A program made the translations under genes and the position numbers. Of a DNA stretch of 64,000 nucleotides, positions 51,261 through 60,298 are shown one piece after another. The notes under the pieces were generated by a model. That model searched no databases. It saw nothing but the letters and a program-made list of their open reading frames with translations, and was not told the DNA's origin. Each line of letters opens with the position of its first letter. Positions within the stretch are counted from its first letter, which is position 1. The stretch covers positions 1 to 64,000 of the forward strand of contig CAYRYO010000001.1 of assembly GCA_964428475.1 (NCBI GenBank). The letters run 5' to 3'. Origin of the DNA: JARICQ01 sp964428475. GTDB taxonomy: Bacteria; Bacillota; Clostridia; Tissierellales; Tissierellaceae.

Positions 51261-51695
51261 ATGTATTCAGAAAAAGTGATGGAACATTTTCAAAACCCGA
51301 GAAATGTAGGAGAAATACTTGATGCAGATGGCGTAGGTGAAGTGGGAAATGCAAGATGTGGCGATATAATGAAAATGTATCTTAAAATAGAAGATAATAT
51401 CATAAAAGATGTTAAGTTTAAAACATTTGGATGTGGATCTGCCATAGCTTCATCTAGCATGGCAACAGAGTTAATTAAAGGTAAGACTATAGATGAAGTA
51501 ATGAAACTCACAAATAGATCAGTAGTTGAAGCATTAGATGGACTACCTCCAGTAAAAGTTCACTGCTCAGTATTAGCCGAACAAGCTATCAAATCAGCAC
51601 TTCTTGATTACTCAAAAAAGACTGGAATTCATATAAACGGCTTAGAAGATGTAGACTTTGATGACGACGGACATCATGATTTAGAAACTTTATAA
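51261..51695 (+). CDS. iscU: Fe-S cluster scaffold protein IscU/NifU N-terminal type
   Basis: A 144-residue scaffold protein. MYSEKVMEHFQNPRNVGE opens the family; the three cluster-binding cysteines are in NARCGD, TFGCGSAIASSS and KVHCSVLAEQAI, with the conserved Asp after the first. The C-terminus ends in an acidic HHD-containing tail. AAAGGAGG in the end of iscS serves as ribosome binding site and the gene begins on the base after the iscS stop. It receives sulfur from IscS. Confidence 0.95.
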   Translation: MYSEKVMEHFQNPRNVGEILDADGVGEVGNARCGDIMKMYLKIEDNIIKDVKFKTFGCGSAIASSSMATELIKGKTIDEVMKLTNRSVVEALDGLPPVKVHCSVLAEQAIKSALLDYSKKTGIHINGLEDVDFDDDGHHDLETL

Positions 51696-51839
51696 ATTTA
51701 AAAATTCAAATATATTCTACATTTAGAATAATGTTCTAGGTTTAAAATTTTCTTTTGGAGACAGTATATATTGTATAGAGAAAAGAAATTTAATATTAAA
51801 ATTTTCTTCTTTAAATATAATATGAAAGAGGAGATAATC

Positions 51840-51992
51840 ATGAATAAAAAACTTTGGGGAACAGTACTTGGTATATCTATGGGCTTGATGCTAGGATCAA
51901 AGATGAATTCTTCTAATAGGAAAAAGATGATGAGAAAAACAAAAAAAGTAACTTCTAATATGATGGATGGAATACAAGATTTGTGGGATTAG
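51840..51992 (+). CDS. Small membrane-anchored basic protein, YrzQ/DUF3918-like, 50 aa
   Basis: A 50-residue protein: KKLWGTVLGISMGLMLGSKM, a glycine-rich membrane helix, then a strongly basic NRKKMMRKTKKV stretch and a short amphipathic end. ATG 51840 follows AAGAGGAG; the longer in-frame version from 51771 lacks a ribosome binding site. Size, helix and position between the isc genes and the AI-2E permease agree with Bacillus YrzQ. A seven-base hairpin (AGGTGGC/GCTACCT, 51991-52008) overlaps its stop. Function unknown. Confidence 0.65.
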   Translation: MNKKLWGTVLGISMGLMLGSKMNSSNRKKMMRKTKKVTSNMMDGIQDLWD

Positions 51993-52041
51993 GTGGCTTT
52001 TGCTACCTTTCCACTAATAATAATGGAATAGGGGTGATATA

Positions 52042-53226
52042 ATGATCCCAAAAGCAATTTTAAATATTATCATTACTACATTGATATTAGTTTTAATCCT
52101 ACTCATAATTTATTATTTAATAAATATTGGAAATACATTTATATCAGATAATAAAAAAATAAATATTAAAAACAAAAGAATCCTAATATTTTTGCTAGGA
52201 TTATTGTGCTTTTTTGTTTTATATCATTTTTTAAAAAAACATTCTATAATATCAGATACATTTTATACTATTATTTTCTCTGCAATATTAGCATATTTAT
52301 TTAATCCTCTTATTGATTATTTAGAGAAAAAGAATATTAAAAGAATTCATGGAGTTTTAATATTATATATATCTATATTATTAATAATTCTTATATTTGC
52401 ATTTTTAGTAATTCCAAGATCTGTGAGAGAATTAAAAAGACTCGCAATTGATATGCCTAGATATATTGAAGATATATCTGGAATGATAGATTATCTCTAC
52501 GATAAATACTATTCAACGATAGGAGAATTACCTGTTATATTTCAAGGAGTGCAACAAATTGTCATGGAAAATATTATAGGAATAGAGAATATGATAGTGA
52601 ATGGGCTAAAAAACTTCTTCTCAGTAATAATAAATGCATTTTCAAAGGTAGTTTCTTTGATTCTTACTCCAATACTCACATTATATTTTTTAGTAGATAA
52701 AGACTATTTTACAAGGAAAATGGTAGCTCTAATTCCTAAGAATCATAAAGATAAAAGTCTTGAATTAATTAGAGAGATAGATATTTCTTTATCACAGTTT
52801 GTAAAAGGGAAACTTATATTAGCAGCTTGTGTAGGAATTGGAACTTCCATAATGCTTCGTATAATAGGTATTGACTTTGCTATATCTATAGGATTTTTGA
52901 CTGGAATTGCAGATGTTATACCATATGTTGGACCACTTATAGGATTTATACCAGCATTCTTCTTTGCACTTTTTAGTAATCCCATAAAAGCAATATGGGT
53001 ATCTATATTTTTTATTTTAATACAATGGGTAGTAAATAATATATTAGCTCCAAAGATAATAGGTGATTCTACAGGAATACATCCAGTAGTGATTTTATTA
53101 TCTATTATAATTGGCGGAGGAGTATTTGGAGTATTAGGTATGATATTAGCCATACCAGTAGTATCAATTTTTGTTATATTATTTAGATTTATAAAAGATG
53201 AATGTATAGAGCTTAAAAATATATGA
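52042..53226 (+). CDS. AI-2E family permease (YrrI-like)
   Basis: A 394-residue membrane protein with about eight helices. Family blocks are FYTIIFSAILAYLFNPLIDYLEKK (~73-96), the VSLILTPILTLYFLVDKD segment (~213-230), GFLTGIADVIPYVGPLIGFIPA (~291-312) and the terminal GGGVFGVLGMILAIPV (~353-368). Members include sodium/proton antiporters and proposed autoinducer exporters; substrate not predictable. The position just before alaS is conserved in Firmicutes. GGGGTGA precedes the ATG. Confidence 0.88.
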   Translation: MIPKAILNIIITTLILVLILLIIYYLINIGNTFISDNKKINIKNKRILIFLLGLLCFFVLYHFLKKHSIISDTFYTIIFSAILAYLFNPLIDYLEKKNIKRIHGVLILYISILLIILIFAFLVIPRSVRELKRLAIDMPRYIEDISGMIDYLYDKYYSTIGELPVIFQGVQQIVMENIIGIENMIVNGLKNFFSVIINAFSKVVSLILTPILTLYFLVDKDYFTRKMVALIPKNHKDKSLELIREIDISLSQFVKGKLILAACVGIGTSIMLRIIGIDFAISIGFLTGIADVIPYVGPLIGFIPAFFFALFSNPIKAIWVSIFFILIQWVVNNILAPKIIGDSTGIHPVVILLSIIIGGGVFGVLGMILAIPVVSIFVILFRFIKDECIELKNI

Positions 53227-53237
53227 TACACCCTTTA

Positions 53238-53267
53238 TTGACAAGCTATCAATATTTATAATATAAT
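53238..53267 (+). promoter_or_regulatory. Sigma-A promoter of alaS
   Basis: TTGACA (53238-53243), an 18-base spacer and TATAAT (53262-53267). The remaining leader is ~75 bases, too short for a T-box and without its GGTGG core. Confidence 0.75.
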
Positions 53268-53347
53268 TCAGATATATAATGAAGAGTATTTTATTCTCTA
53301 TATTTAGAGATATGATATAAAGGAAAAATCAAAAAGAGGTGTATAAT

Positions 53348-55984
53348 ATGAAAAAGATTGGATTACATGAAATAAGAAAGGAATATATTGATTTTTTTGA
53401 AAAGAAAAGTCATTTAGTTGCTCCTAGTTTTTCTTTGGTACCTAAAAACGATAAATCACTATTATTAATTGGGGCAGGTATGGCGCCACTTAAAAAATAC
53501 TTTACTGGCGAGGCAACTCCTCCAAGCAATAGAATGGTAACTTGCCAAAAATGTATTAGAACGGGCGATATTGAAAATGTAGGTAAAACAGCAAGGCATG
53601 CGACATTTTTTGAAATGCTTGGGAATTTTTCTTTTGGAGATTACTTTAAAAGAGAAGCTACTGCGTGGGCATGGGAATTTTTAACTAAAAACTTAGAATT
53701 AGATGAAAAAGACTTATGGGTCACTATATATTTAGAAGATGATGAAGCCTTTGACATATGGAATAAAGAAGTAGGAGTTCCAAAGGATAGGATAGTTAGA
53801 CTTGGAAAGGCAGATAATTTCTGGGAATTAGAAGTAGGACCTTCTGGACCATGTTCGGAAATATATGTAGATAGAGGAATAGAACACGGATGTGGATGTG
53901 AAGACTGCAAGCCTGGATGTGAATGTGATAGATTTATAGAAATATGGAATTTAGTATTTACGCAATATGATAAAGATGAACATGGAGTATACAACTCTCT
54001 CTCAAATCCAAACATAGACACAGGTATGGGACTTGAGAGAATGGCTGCCGTAATGGAAGGTGCTGAAACTATATTCGATGTAGCTGCAATAAAAGATATA
54101 GTAAAAAAAGTAGAAGAAATAGCAGGAGTAGAATATAAAAGTAAAAAAGAAAAAGACGTATCTATTAGAATAATCACAGATCATGCTAGAGCTATGACTT
54201 TTTTAGTATCAGATGGAGTACTGCCTAGCAATGAAGGTAGAGGGTATATACTTAGAAGGCTTATCCGTAGGGCTGCTAGACATGGCAAACTAATAGGAAT
54301 AGAAGGAAGCTTTTTAAGTAAAGTGGTAGAGGAAGTAATTGACTCCTGGAAAGTAGAATATAGCGAATTAGAAAACAGAAGAGAAATCATCGAAAGAGTA
54401 ATAAAAGCTGAAGAAGATAAATTTCAAGAGACCATACATCAAGGAATAATGATACTTGAAAACTATATAGATGATATGAATTCCAAAAAAGAAACTATAT
54501 TATCAGGAGAAAATGCATTTAAATTATACGATACTTATGGATTTCCTTTAGATCTAACAAAGGAAATATTAGAGGAAAGATTCTTAAAAGTTGATGAAAT
54601 GAAATTCAATGAATATATGGAAGAACAAAAAACAAGGGCTAGAAATGCTAGAAATGAAAATAGTGGATGGAGTTCACAAAATGAAAAAAATTTATTTGAA
54701 GAGTTAGATACTGTTTTCAAGGGATATGAAGCTACAAATCTTGTATCAAAAATAACTGGGTTATTTATAGATAACAATCCTGTTCAGAAAATGTCTAAAG
54801 ACCAAGAAGGAATTTTAACATTAAGTGAAACTCCTTTTTATGGAGAATCTGGAGGACAAGTAGGAGATAGAGGAGAAATCGAAGGAGAAACGTTTAAAAT
54901 ACAAGTATTAGATACGAAAAAAACAAAAGAAAATCATATAATTCACATAGTAAAAATACTGGAAGGTGAAGTTAGTCTAGAAGATAAAGCGCTATGTAAA
55001 ATAAATGTGGAAAGAAGAAATGCTATCGGAAGAAATCACTCAGCAACACATCTTCTTCATAGGGCTTTAAAAGATGTACTAGGTGAACATGTAAATCAAG
55101 CAGGTTCTGTAGTAGATGAAGATAGGCTTAGATTTGACTTTACGCATTTTGAATCTGTAACAGATATTGAATTAAAAGAAATAGAAAAGATAGTTAATGA
55201 AAAAATATTATGTTCTATCAATGTGCTGACTCTTGAGACAAGTTTAATTGAAGCTCAAAAGATGGGAGTCGTAGGACTATTTGAAGATAAATATAGTGAT
55301 AATGTGAGGATTTTAACAATGGGAGAATACTCTAGAGAATTATGTGGAGGAACTCATGTAGATAATACAAGCAATATAGGTTTGTTTAAAATATTATCTG
55401 AATCCAGTATAGCATCAGGAGTTAGAAGAATCGAAGCTATAACAGGTATGAAGGTTTATGAGTATATAAATCAAATGGAAGATAATATATATGAAATTGC
55501 TAATTTATTTAAATCAGATAAAAACAATATAATTGAAAAAGCCAATTTACTGATTATTGGTTTAAAAGAAAAAGAAAAAGAAATAGAAAAACTAAAATCA
55601 AAAATGGCATCATCTGTTGCCGATGATGTTATAAAATCAAAACAAGAAGAAAATGGAATTTCATATATAGCATATAAAGCAGAAAATATGGATATGAATG
55701 CTTTAAGAAATTTGGGAGATGAAATTAAAAATAGGTTAGAAGATGGGGTTATAGTGCTTGGAAGTGAGCGCGATGGAAAAGTCTTCTTTGTATCTATGGT
55801 ATCTGAATATGCCAAGAAAAAGGGAATCCATGCTGGGAATATAGTGAGAGAAGTATCAAAAATAACAGGAGGATCAGGTGGTGGAAGACCTGATATGGCT
55901 CAAGCAGGAGGAAAAGATCCTTCTAATATAGATAAAGCACTTGATACAGTTCCAAGCTTGATAAAGGAACAGTTAAAACAATAG
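53348..55984 (+). CDS. alaS: Alanine--tRNA ligase
   Basis: An 878-residue class II synthetase of full length. The catalytic domain contains GAGMAPLKKYFTGEATPPSNRMVTCQKCIRTGDIENVGKTARHATFFEMLGNFSFGDYFK-type sequence (seen from ~45 to ~103), the editing domain has the zinc motif NHSATHLLH and CGGTHVDNTSNIG, and the C-terminal C-Ala domain ends with GGGRPDMAQAGGKDP. ATG 53348 follows AAGAGGTG by six bases; an in-frame GTG at 53339 overlaps that site. Followed by ireB, a very conserved pairing. Confidence 0.97.
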   Translation: MKKIGLHEIRKEYIDFFEKKSHLVAPSFSLVPKNDKSLLLIGAGMAPLKKYFTGEATPPSNRMVTCQKCIRTGDIENVGKTARHATFFEMLGNFSFGDYFKREATAWAWEFLTKNLELDEKDLWVTIYLEDDEAFDIWNKEVGVPKDRIVRLGKADNFWELEVGPSGPCSEIYVDRGIEHGCGCEDCKPGCECDRFIEIWNLVFTQYDKDEHGVYNSLSNPNIDTGMGLERMAAVMEGAETIFDVAAIKDIVKKVEEIAGVEYKSKKEKDVSIRIITDHARAMTFLVSDGVLPSNEGRGYILRRLIRRAARHGKLIGIEGSFLSKVVEEVIDSWKVEYSELENRREIIERVIKAEEDKFQETIHQGIMILENYIDDMNSKKETILSGENAFKLYDTYGFPLDLTKEILEERFLKVDEMKFNEYMEEQKTRARNARNENSGWSSQNEKNLFEELDTVFKGYEATNLVSKITGLFIDNNPVQKMSKDQEGILTLSETPFYGESGGQVGDRGEIEGETFKIQVLDTKKTKENHIIHIVKILEGEVSLEDKALCKINVERRNAIGRNHSATHLLHRALKDVLGEHVNQAGSVVDEDRLRFDFTHFESVTDIELKEIEKIVNEKILCSINVLTLETSLIEAQKMGVVGLFEDKYSDNVRILTMGEYSRELCGGTHVDNTSNIGLFKILSESSIASGVRRIEAITGMKVYEYINQMEDNIYEIANLFKSDKNNIIEKANLLIIGLKEKEKEIEKLKSKMASSVADDVIKSKQEENGISYIAYKAENMDMNALRNLGDEIKNRLEDGVIVLGSERDGKVFFVSMVSEYAKKKGIHAGNIVREVSKITGGSGGGRPDMAQAGGKDPSNIDKALDTVPSLIKEQLKQ

Positions 55985-56005
55985 CATTACAAATGTGATA
56001 TAGGG

Positions 56006-56293
56006 GTGATTTTTATTAACGATCAATTTAATGAAACTATGAAATTTGAAGTACCTAAAGATAATGTAAGTTCTGTAAATGAAATAATATTTTCAGCTTT
56101 TTCATCTTTAGAAGAAAAAGGATACAATGCAATAAATCAAATAATTGGATATATATTATCTGGAGATCCTAGCTATATAACTAGCCACAATGATGCAAGA
56201 ACTTTGATATGCAATGTAGAGAGAGATGAACTGTTAGAAGAACTACTAGATTTTTATTTAAAAAATAATAAAAATCAAAATACTGAGGAATAA
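56006..56293 (+). CDS. ireB: IreB family regulatory protein (YrzL, DUF965)
   Basis: A ~92-95-residue IreB-family protein: FNETMKF(E)VPKDN near the start, ALEEKGYNAINQIIGYILSGDPSYITSHNDARTLI-type core and ERDELLEELLDFYLK. In enterococci IreB is a substrate of the PASTA kinase IreK and limits cephalosporin resistance; the threonines in NETM are the phosphorylation region. The start is uncertain: GTG 56006 sits on top of the only ribosome binding site (AGGGGTGA), while an ATT at 56015 has proper spacing and gives the family's usual length before NETM. It lies between alaS and the reductase gene. Confidence 0.9.
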   Translation: MIFINDQFNETMKFEVPKDNVSSVNEIIFSAFSSLEEKGYNAINQIIGYILSGDPSYITSHNDARTLICNVERDELLEELLDFYLKNNKNQNTEE

Positions 56294-56303
56294 GGTGGAA
56301 TAG

Positions 56304-57251
56304 TTGCAAAATATAAAATTAGGTAATAGTAATATAGAAGTATCTAGACTTTGTTTTGGATCTCTTACTATGACTCCGTTCCAAGCAAATTTAACAGTAA
56401 AAGAAGGAGCTTATTTAATAGAATATGCATATGATAAAGGAATAAATTTCATAGATACTGCTGAAATATATGAGAATTATAATTATATAAAAAGGGCATT
56501 AAAGGGTATAAGTAGAAAGGATTTTGTTATAGCGACAAAATCCTATGCCTATACTGAAGAAATGGCAAAAGAAAGCTTAGATTTGGCACTGAGGGAACTA
56601 GATACAGACTATATAGATATATTTCTTTTGCATGAACAAGAAAGTATACATACTGTAAGAGGACATTTTGATGCTATAGAGTATTTTTTAAAACAAAAAG
56701 AAAAAGGTAAAATAAGAAGTGTTGGAATATCAACCCATAGAATTTCAGGAGCTTTAGCAGCAAAACAAGTAAAAGAAATAGAGATACTTCATCCAATAGT
56801 CAATAAACAAGGTATAGGAATACAAGATGGTAATATTGATGATATGATAGAAATACTAGGTGAAGTAAAGAAACAAGGCAAGGGAATATATGGTATGAAA
56901 CCCTTAGGTGGAGGACATTTAATTAACGACGCAGAGAGTTCGTTTAATTTTGTAAAAAATATAAACTTCGTTGATTCTATTGCAATAGGAATGCAGTCAA
57001 CAGTTGAAATAGATGCCAATATACATCTGCTAGAAAAAGGATATATACCTGAAAAGTTAAAAGATAAACTCAGAAGTAAAAGAAGAAATCTAATAGTAGC
57101 AGATTATTGTATTGGATGCGGTAGGTGTGTAGAAAGATGCAAACAAAATGGAATTGAAGTAATAGACGGGATAGCAATTCCAAATGGAAACTGCATATTA
57201 TGTGGATACTGTGCAAAAGTGTGTCCAGAATTTTGTATTAAAGTAATTTAA
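56304..57251 (+). CDS. Aldo/keto reductase with C-terminal 2[4Fe-4S] ferredoxin domain
   Basis: A 315-residue fusion. The AKR barrel begins NIKLGNSNIEVSRLCFGSLTMTP, has FIDTAEIYENY (~49-59) with the catalytic Asp and Tyr, IATKSYAY with the lysine and FLLHEQES near 112 in place of the usual His-containing loop. The last ~50 residues are ferredoxin-like: CIGCGRCVERCKQNG and CILCGYCAKVCPEF, giving eight cysteines for two [4Fe-4S] clusters. Such fusions are common in anaerobes and probably exchange electrons with ferredoxin. TTG 56304 follows AAGGTGGA. Substrate unknown. Confidence 0.85.
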   Translation: MQNIKLGNSNIEVSRLCFGSLTMTPFQANLTVKEGAYLIEYAYDKGINFIDTAEIYENYNYIKRALKGISRKDFVIATKSYAYTEEMAKESLDLALRELDTDYIDIFLLHEQESIHTVRGHFDAIEYFLKQKEKGKIRSVGISTHRISGALAAKQVKEIEILHPIVNKQGIGIQDGNIDDMIEILGEVKKQGKGIYGMKPLGGGHLINDAESSFNFVKNINFVDSIAIGMQSTVEIDANIHLLEKGYIPEKLKDKLRSKRRNLIVADYCIGCGRCVERCKQNGIEVIDGIAIPNGNCILCGYCAKVCPEFCIKVI

Positions 57252-57265
57252 GATAGGAGCATTTG

Positions 57266-57697
57266 ATGAATAGAATAATGGGATTAGATGTAGGTGACAA
57301 GACTATAGGTGTAGCAATATCAGATTTATTGGGACTTACAGCACAGGGTATTACTACAATTATTAGGAAAAGTAAAAAGGAAGATTATAGTGTATTAAAA
57401 CAATTGATAGATGAATATAATATAAATAGGATAGTAGTGGGCTTACCCAAGAATATGAATGGTTCAATAGGATCTCAAGCTGAAAAGACAATTAAATTTG
57501 CAGAAAAACTTAAAAATAAGTTTAATATAGAGTTGATTTATCAAGATGAAAGACTTACATCAAAAGCAGCTGAAAATATGCTTATAGCCGGTGATGTAAG
57601 AAGAGACAAAAGAAAAGATGTAATAGATAAGGTAGCTGCAACATTTATATTGCAGACACATTTAGATAGTAATTATATTAGCTCGAAAAAAATATGA
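57266..57697 (+). CDS. ruvX: Putative Holliday junction resolvase-like nuclease RuvX/YqgF
   Basis: A 143-residue RNase H-fold protein. NRIMGLDVGDKTIGVAISD holds the first catalytic Asp, VVGLPKNMNGSIGSQAEK (~52-69) is typical, and YQDERLTSKAAENML (~89-103) and a final DKVAATFILQTHL complete the site. YqgF proteins act in 16S rRNA 5'-end processing in some bacteria and resemble RuvC. ATG 57266 follows ATAGGAG; the preceding TTG at 57263 is also in frame. Position after ireB matches Bacillus yrrK. Confidence 0.92.
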   Translation: MNRIMGLDVGDKTIGVAISDLLGLTAQGITTIIRKSKKEDYSVLKQLIDEYNINRIVVGLPKNMNGSIGSQAEKTIKFAEKLKNKFNIELIYQDERLTSKAAENMLIAGDVRRDKRKDVIDKVAATFILQTHLDSNYISSKKI

Positions 57698-57719
57698 ATT
57701 AAATGAAAGGAGTATTTAA

Positions 57720-57971
57720 ATGCAAGAAAAAATAGTATTGATAGATGAAATGGGAGAAGAACAGGAATTTGTAATACTAGCAACTTTTGGATTAGATGAT
57801 GATGATTATGCAGCATTATTACCTTCACAAGATATAGAAAGCCCAACTTATATATTGAAGATGGAAGAAACAGAAGATGGAGAGATGTTGTTAATGGGAA
57901 TAGAAGATGAAGAAGAGCTTCAAGCAGCAATAGAAGCATATGAGGAAATAGAGAGTGAAAATGTTCAATAG
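57720..57971 (+). CDS. DUF1292 family protein (YrzB-like)
   Basis: An 83-residue, very acidic protein: IVLIDEMGEEQEFVILATFGLDDDDYAALLP, then SPTYILKMEETEDG and an EDEEELQAAIEAYEEIE end. This is the DUF1292 pattern. AAAGGAG precedes the ATG. It follows ruvX and precedes a Fur-family gene, as yrzB follows yrrK in Bacillus. No function is established. Confidence 0.9.
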   Translation: MQEKIVLIDEMGEEQEFVILATFGLDDDDYAALLPSQDIESPTYILKMEETEDGEMLLMGIEDEEELQAAIEAYEEIESENVQ

Positions 57972-58000
57972 TTGACAAAAAAGTGAAATCATAGTATGGT
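57972..58000 (+). promoter_or_regulatory. Candidate sigma-A promoter of the Fur-family gene
   Basis: TTGACA (57972-57977), a 17-base spacer and TATGGT (57995-58000). The -35 box touches the stop codon of the DUF1292 gene. Confidence 0.6.
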
Positions 58001-58030
58001 TAAATTAATGATTATTGGTCGGGTGAAAAA

Positions 58031-58471
58031 ATGGATATTAGCAATATTAAAAAAAAGCTACAAGAATCAGGGTATAAATTGACCACTCAGAGAAAGGCTA
58101 TATTAAATGTGATATTGGAAAATCAAGAGGAACATTTAAGTTGCGATGAGATATATAGCATTGTGGGCAAGGACTACCCGGAGCTTGGAATTGCAACTGT
58201 ATATAGGACATTGCAATTGTTTGAGAAACTTGATGTGGTCTATAGATTGAATTTTGATGATGGATGTAGTAGATATGAGTTGATAGCTGACTCTAAAGGA
58301 CATCAGCATCATCATTTGATTTGCTTAGCTTGCGGTAAGGTTATCGAAGTAAAACTAGATCTTTTAGATGCATTAGAAGAAGAGATAAGAAAAGAGGAGC
58401 ATTTTACTATACTGGATCATAATGTAAAATTTTATGGATACTGCAGTGATTGTAAAAATAAATCCCTATAG
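58031..58471 (+). CDS. Fur family metalloregulator
   Basis: A 146-residue Fur-family repressor. The winged helix (KLTTQRKAILNVILENQEEHLSCDEIY, then LGIATVYRTLQLFEKLDVV) is followed by the metal-binding domain with GHQHHHLICLACGKVIEV (~93-110) and a second CxxC, YCSDCKNK. The paired CxxC motifs build the structural zinc site. Whether it senses iron (Fur), peroxide (PerR) or zinc (Zur) cannot be decided here. It begins ~30 bases after its own likely promoter and ends inside a terminator. Confidence 0.92.
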   Translation: MDISNIKKKLQESGYKLTTQRKAILNVILENQEEHLSCDEIYSIVGKDYPELGIATVYRTLQLFEKLDVVYRLNFDDGCSRYELIADSKGHQHHHLICLACGKVIEVKLDLLDALEEEIRKEEHFTILDHNVKFYGYCSDCKNKSL

Positions 58472-58483
58472 GGATTTATTTTT
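58456..58483 (+). terminator. Terminator after the Fur-family gene
   Basis: AAATAAATCCC (58456-58466) pairs perfectly with GGGATTTATTT (58471-58481), then TT. The stop codon of the Fur-family gene is in the loop. Confidence 0.88.
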
Positions 58484-58551
58484 GGATTGATATCCTTTTA
58501 AAAGACTAAAAATTAAAATAATGGAGAAAATAATTATAAAGGAGATTTGAT

Positions 58552-60216
58552 ATGGGACGAAAGCCAAATAAATTAAAAATAATACCTCTAGGAGGTATGG
58601 GAGAGATAGGTAAAAATATTACTGTCATAGAGTATAAAAATGATATTATATTAGTAGATTGTGGTATGACTTTCCCTGAAGATGAAATGTTAGGGATTGA
58701 CATAGTAATACCCGATGTAACATATTTGTTTAAGAATAAAGATAAAATAAGAGGTCTTGTGATTACACATGGACATGAAGACCACATTGGGGCAATACCA
58801 TATGTACTAAAAAGATTAGATATACCTATATATGGAACTAAGTTAACATTGGGACTTGTGGAAACTAAATTTAGAGAGCACAAGCTAAGTGATGTAAATT
58901 TAAACATAGTAAAGCATGGAGACAATGTAGAATTAGGATGTTTTAATGTTGAATTCATAAGAACAGGTCATAGTATTCCAGATGCATCTGCACTTGCGAT
59001 CACTACGCCAGTAGGAGTAATACTTCATACCGGTGACTTTAAAATAGACTATACCCCTATAAATGGAGATGTAATAGATTTGAACAGGTTTGCTGAACTT
59101 GGTAATAAGGGAATATTATTACTTATGGCAGATAGTACAAATGCAGAAAGACCTGGTTCGACTATGAGTGAAAAGACTGTAGGCAATACATTTAAGGATA
59201 TATTCAAAGATCATCCTGGAAGAATACTAGTTGCAACATTTGCATCTAATGTTCATAGAATACAACAGATAATAAATGCAGCGGAAGAAAACGGTAGAAA
59301 AGTTGCACTTTCAGGAAGATCAATGCTAAATACTATGGGAGTAGCTATGGAGCTTGGATATCTCAACATAGGTAAAGATACACTTATAGATATAAAAGAT
59401 ATAGATAAATATCCAAGTAATCAAATTACTCTAATCACTACTGGTAGCCAAGGAGAACCAATGTCAGCACTTACAAGGATCTCTTCTTCAGAACATAGAA
59501 AAATACAACTAGAGCCAGATGATTTAGTAATTATATCTGCTAGTCCAATACCAGGAAATGAAAAAACTGTATCTAAGGTAATCAATAATTTAGTTGAAAG
59601 AGGAACAGAAGTTATCTATGAATCACTTGCAGATGTTCATGTATCTGGGCATGCTTGTCAAGAAGAGTTAAAGCTTATTCATACACTGGTAAAACCGAAA
59701 TACTTTATACCTGTTCATGGAGAATACAAGCATCTTAAAAAACATGCAGAAATAGCTAAATCACTAGGAATGTCTGAAGACAATATATTTATAATGGAAA
59801 ATGGAGGATCATTAGAGTTTACAAAAGACTCTGTTAACAGAGGTTCAAATGTGCCTTCTGGAAATATATTAGTGGATGGATTAGGCATAGGTGATGTAGG
59901 AAATATAGTACTGAGAGATAGGAAACATCTATCAGAAGATGGACTTATAGTAGTAGTACTTACTATAAGTAAAAAAGATGGAAAAGTAGTAGCAGGACCA
60001 GATATAATTTCAAGAGGATTTGTATATGTTAGAGAATCAGAAAATCTAATAGAAGAAGTAAGAAATGTAGTTAGAAACGTGCTTGAAGACTGTGAAAAGA
60101 AAAAGATTACAGATTGGTCAACACTTAAATCAAATATAAGAGATACGCTTAGAAATCATCTTTATGGAAAGATAAAAAGAAATCCAATGATACTACCAAT
60201 AATAATGGAAGTATAA
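58552..60216 (+). CDS. rnjA: Ribonuclease J
   Basis: A 554-residue metallo-beta-lactamase/beta-CASP ribonuclease with 5'-3' exo- and endonuclease activity in mRNA decay and rRNA maturation. The zinc site HGHEDHIGAIPYVLK (~72-86) is intact, followed by RTGHSIPDASAL (~141-152), HTGDFKIDYTP (~163-173), the beta-CASP domain with ATFASNVHRIQQI and SASPIPGNEK, and HVSGHACQEEL and FIPVHGEYKHL. AAAGGAG precedes the ATG. Single gene between two terminators. Confidence 0.95.
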   Translation: MGRKPNKLKIIPLGGMGEIGKNITVIEYKNDIILVDCGMTFPEDEMLGIDIVIPDVTYLFKNKDKIRGLVITHGHEDHIGAIPYVLKRLDIPIYGTKLTLGLVETKFREHKLSDVNLNIVKHGDNVELGCFNVEFIRTGHSIPDASALAITTPVGVILHTGDFKIDYTPINGDVIDLNRFAELGNKGILLLMADSTNAERPGSTMSEKTVGNTFKDIFKDHPGRILVATFASNVHRIQQIINAAEENGRKVALSGRSMLNTMGVAMELGYLNIGKDTLIDIKDIDKYPSNQITLITTGSQGEPMSALTRISSSEHRKIQLEPDDLVIISASPIPGNEKTVSKVINNLVERGTEVIYESLADVHVSGHACQEELKLIHTLVKPKYFIPVHGEYKHLKKHAEIAKSLGMSEDNIFIMENGGSLEFTKDSVNRGSNVPSGNILVDGLGIGDVGNIVLRDRKHLSEDGLIVVVLTISKKDGKVVAGPDIISRGFVYVRESENLIEEVRNVVRNVLEDCEKKKITDWSTLKSNIRDTLRNHLYGKIKRNPMILPIIMEV

Positions 60217-60228
60217 ATTTTGAAGAAA

Positions 60229-60262
60229 TTATCCCTGGTATAGATTTATACCAGGGATTTTG
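60229..60262 (+). terminator. Terminator after RNase J gene
   Basis: ATCCCTGGTATA (60231-60242) pairs perfectly with TATACCAGGGAT (60247-60258) and is followed by TTTTG. Confidence 0.9.
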
Positions 60263-60298
60263 ATATAATAAAAAGAGAAAAAGAGGTGAAATCAAAAT

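Noticed and set aside
53227..53347. T-box leader for alaS
   Set aside because: The leader is too short and has no GGTGG core or specifier stem.
53641..54177. Long minus-strand reading frame inside alaS, and similar ones inside other genes (for example 35196-35660, 23424-23957, 9117-9608)
   Set aside because: They are opposite-frame shadows of well-supported genes, lack ribosome binding sites and have no recognisable domains.
60217..60298. preQ1 riboswitch in front of queT
   Set aside because: After the RNase J terminator only about 36 bases remain and no preQ1 aptamer pattern is visible.
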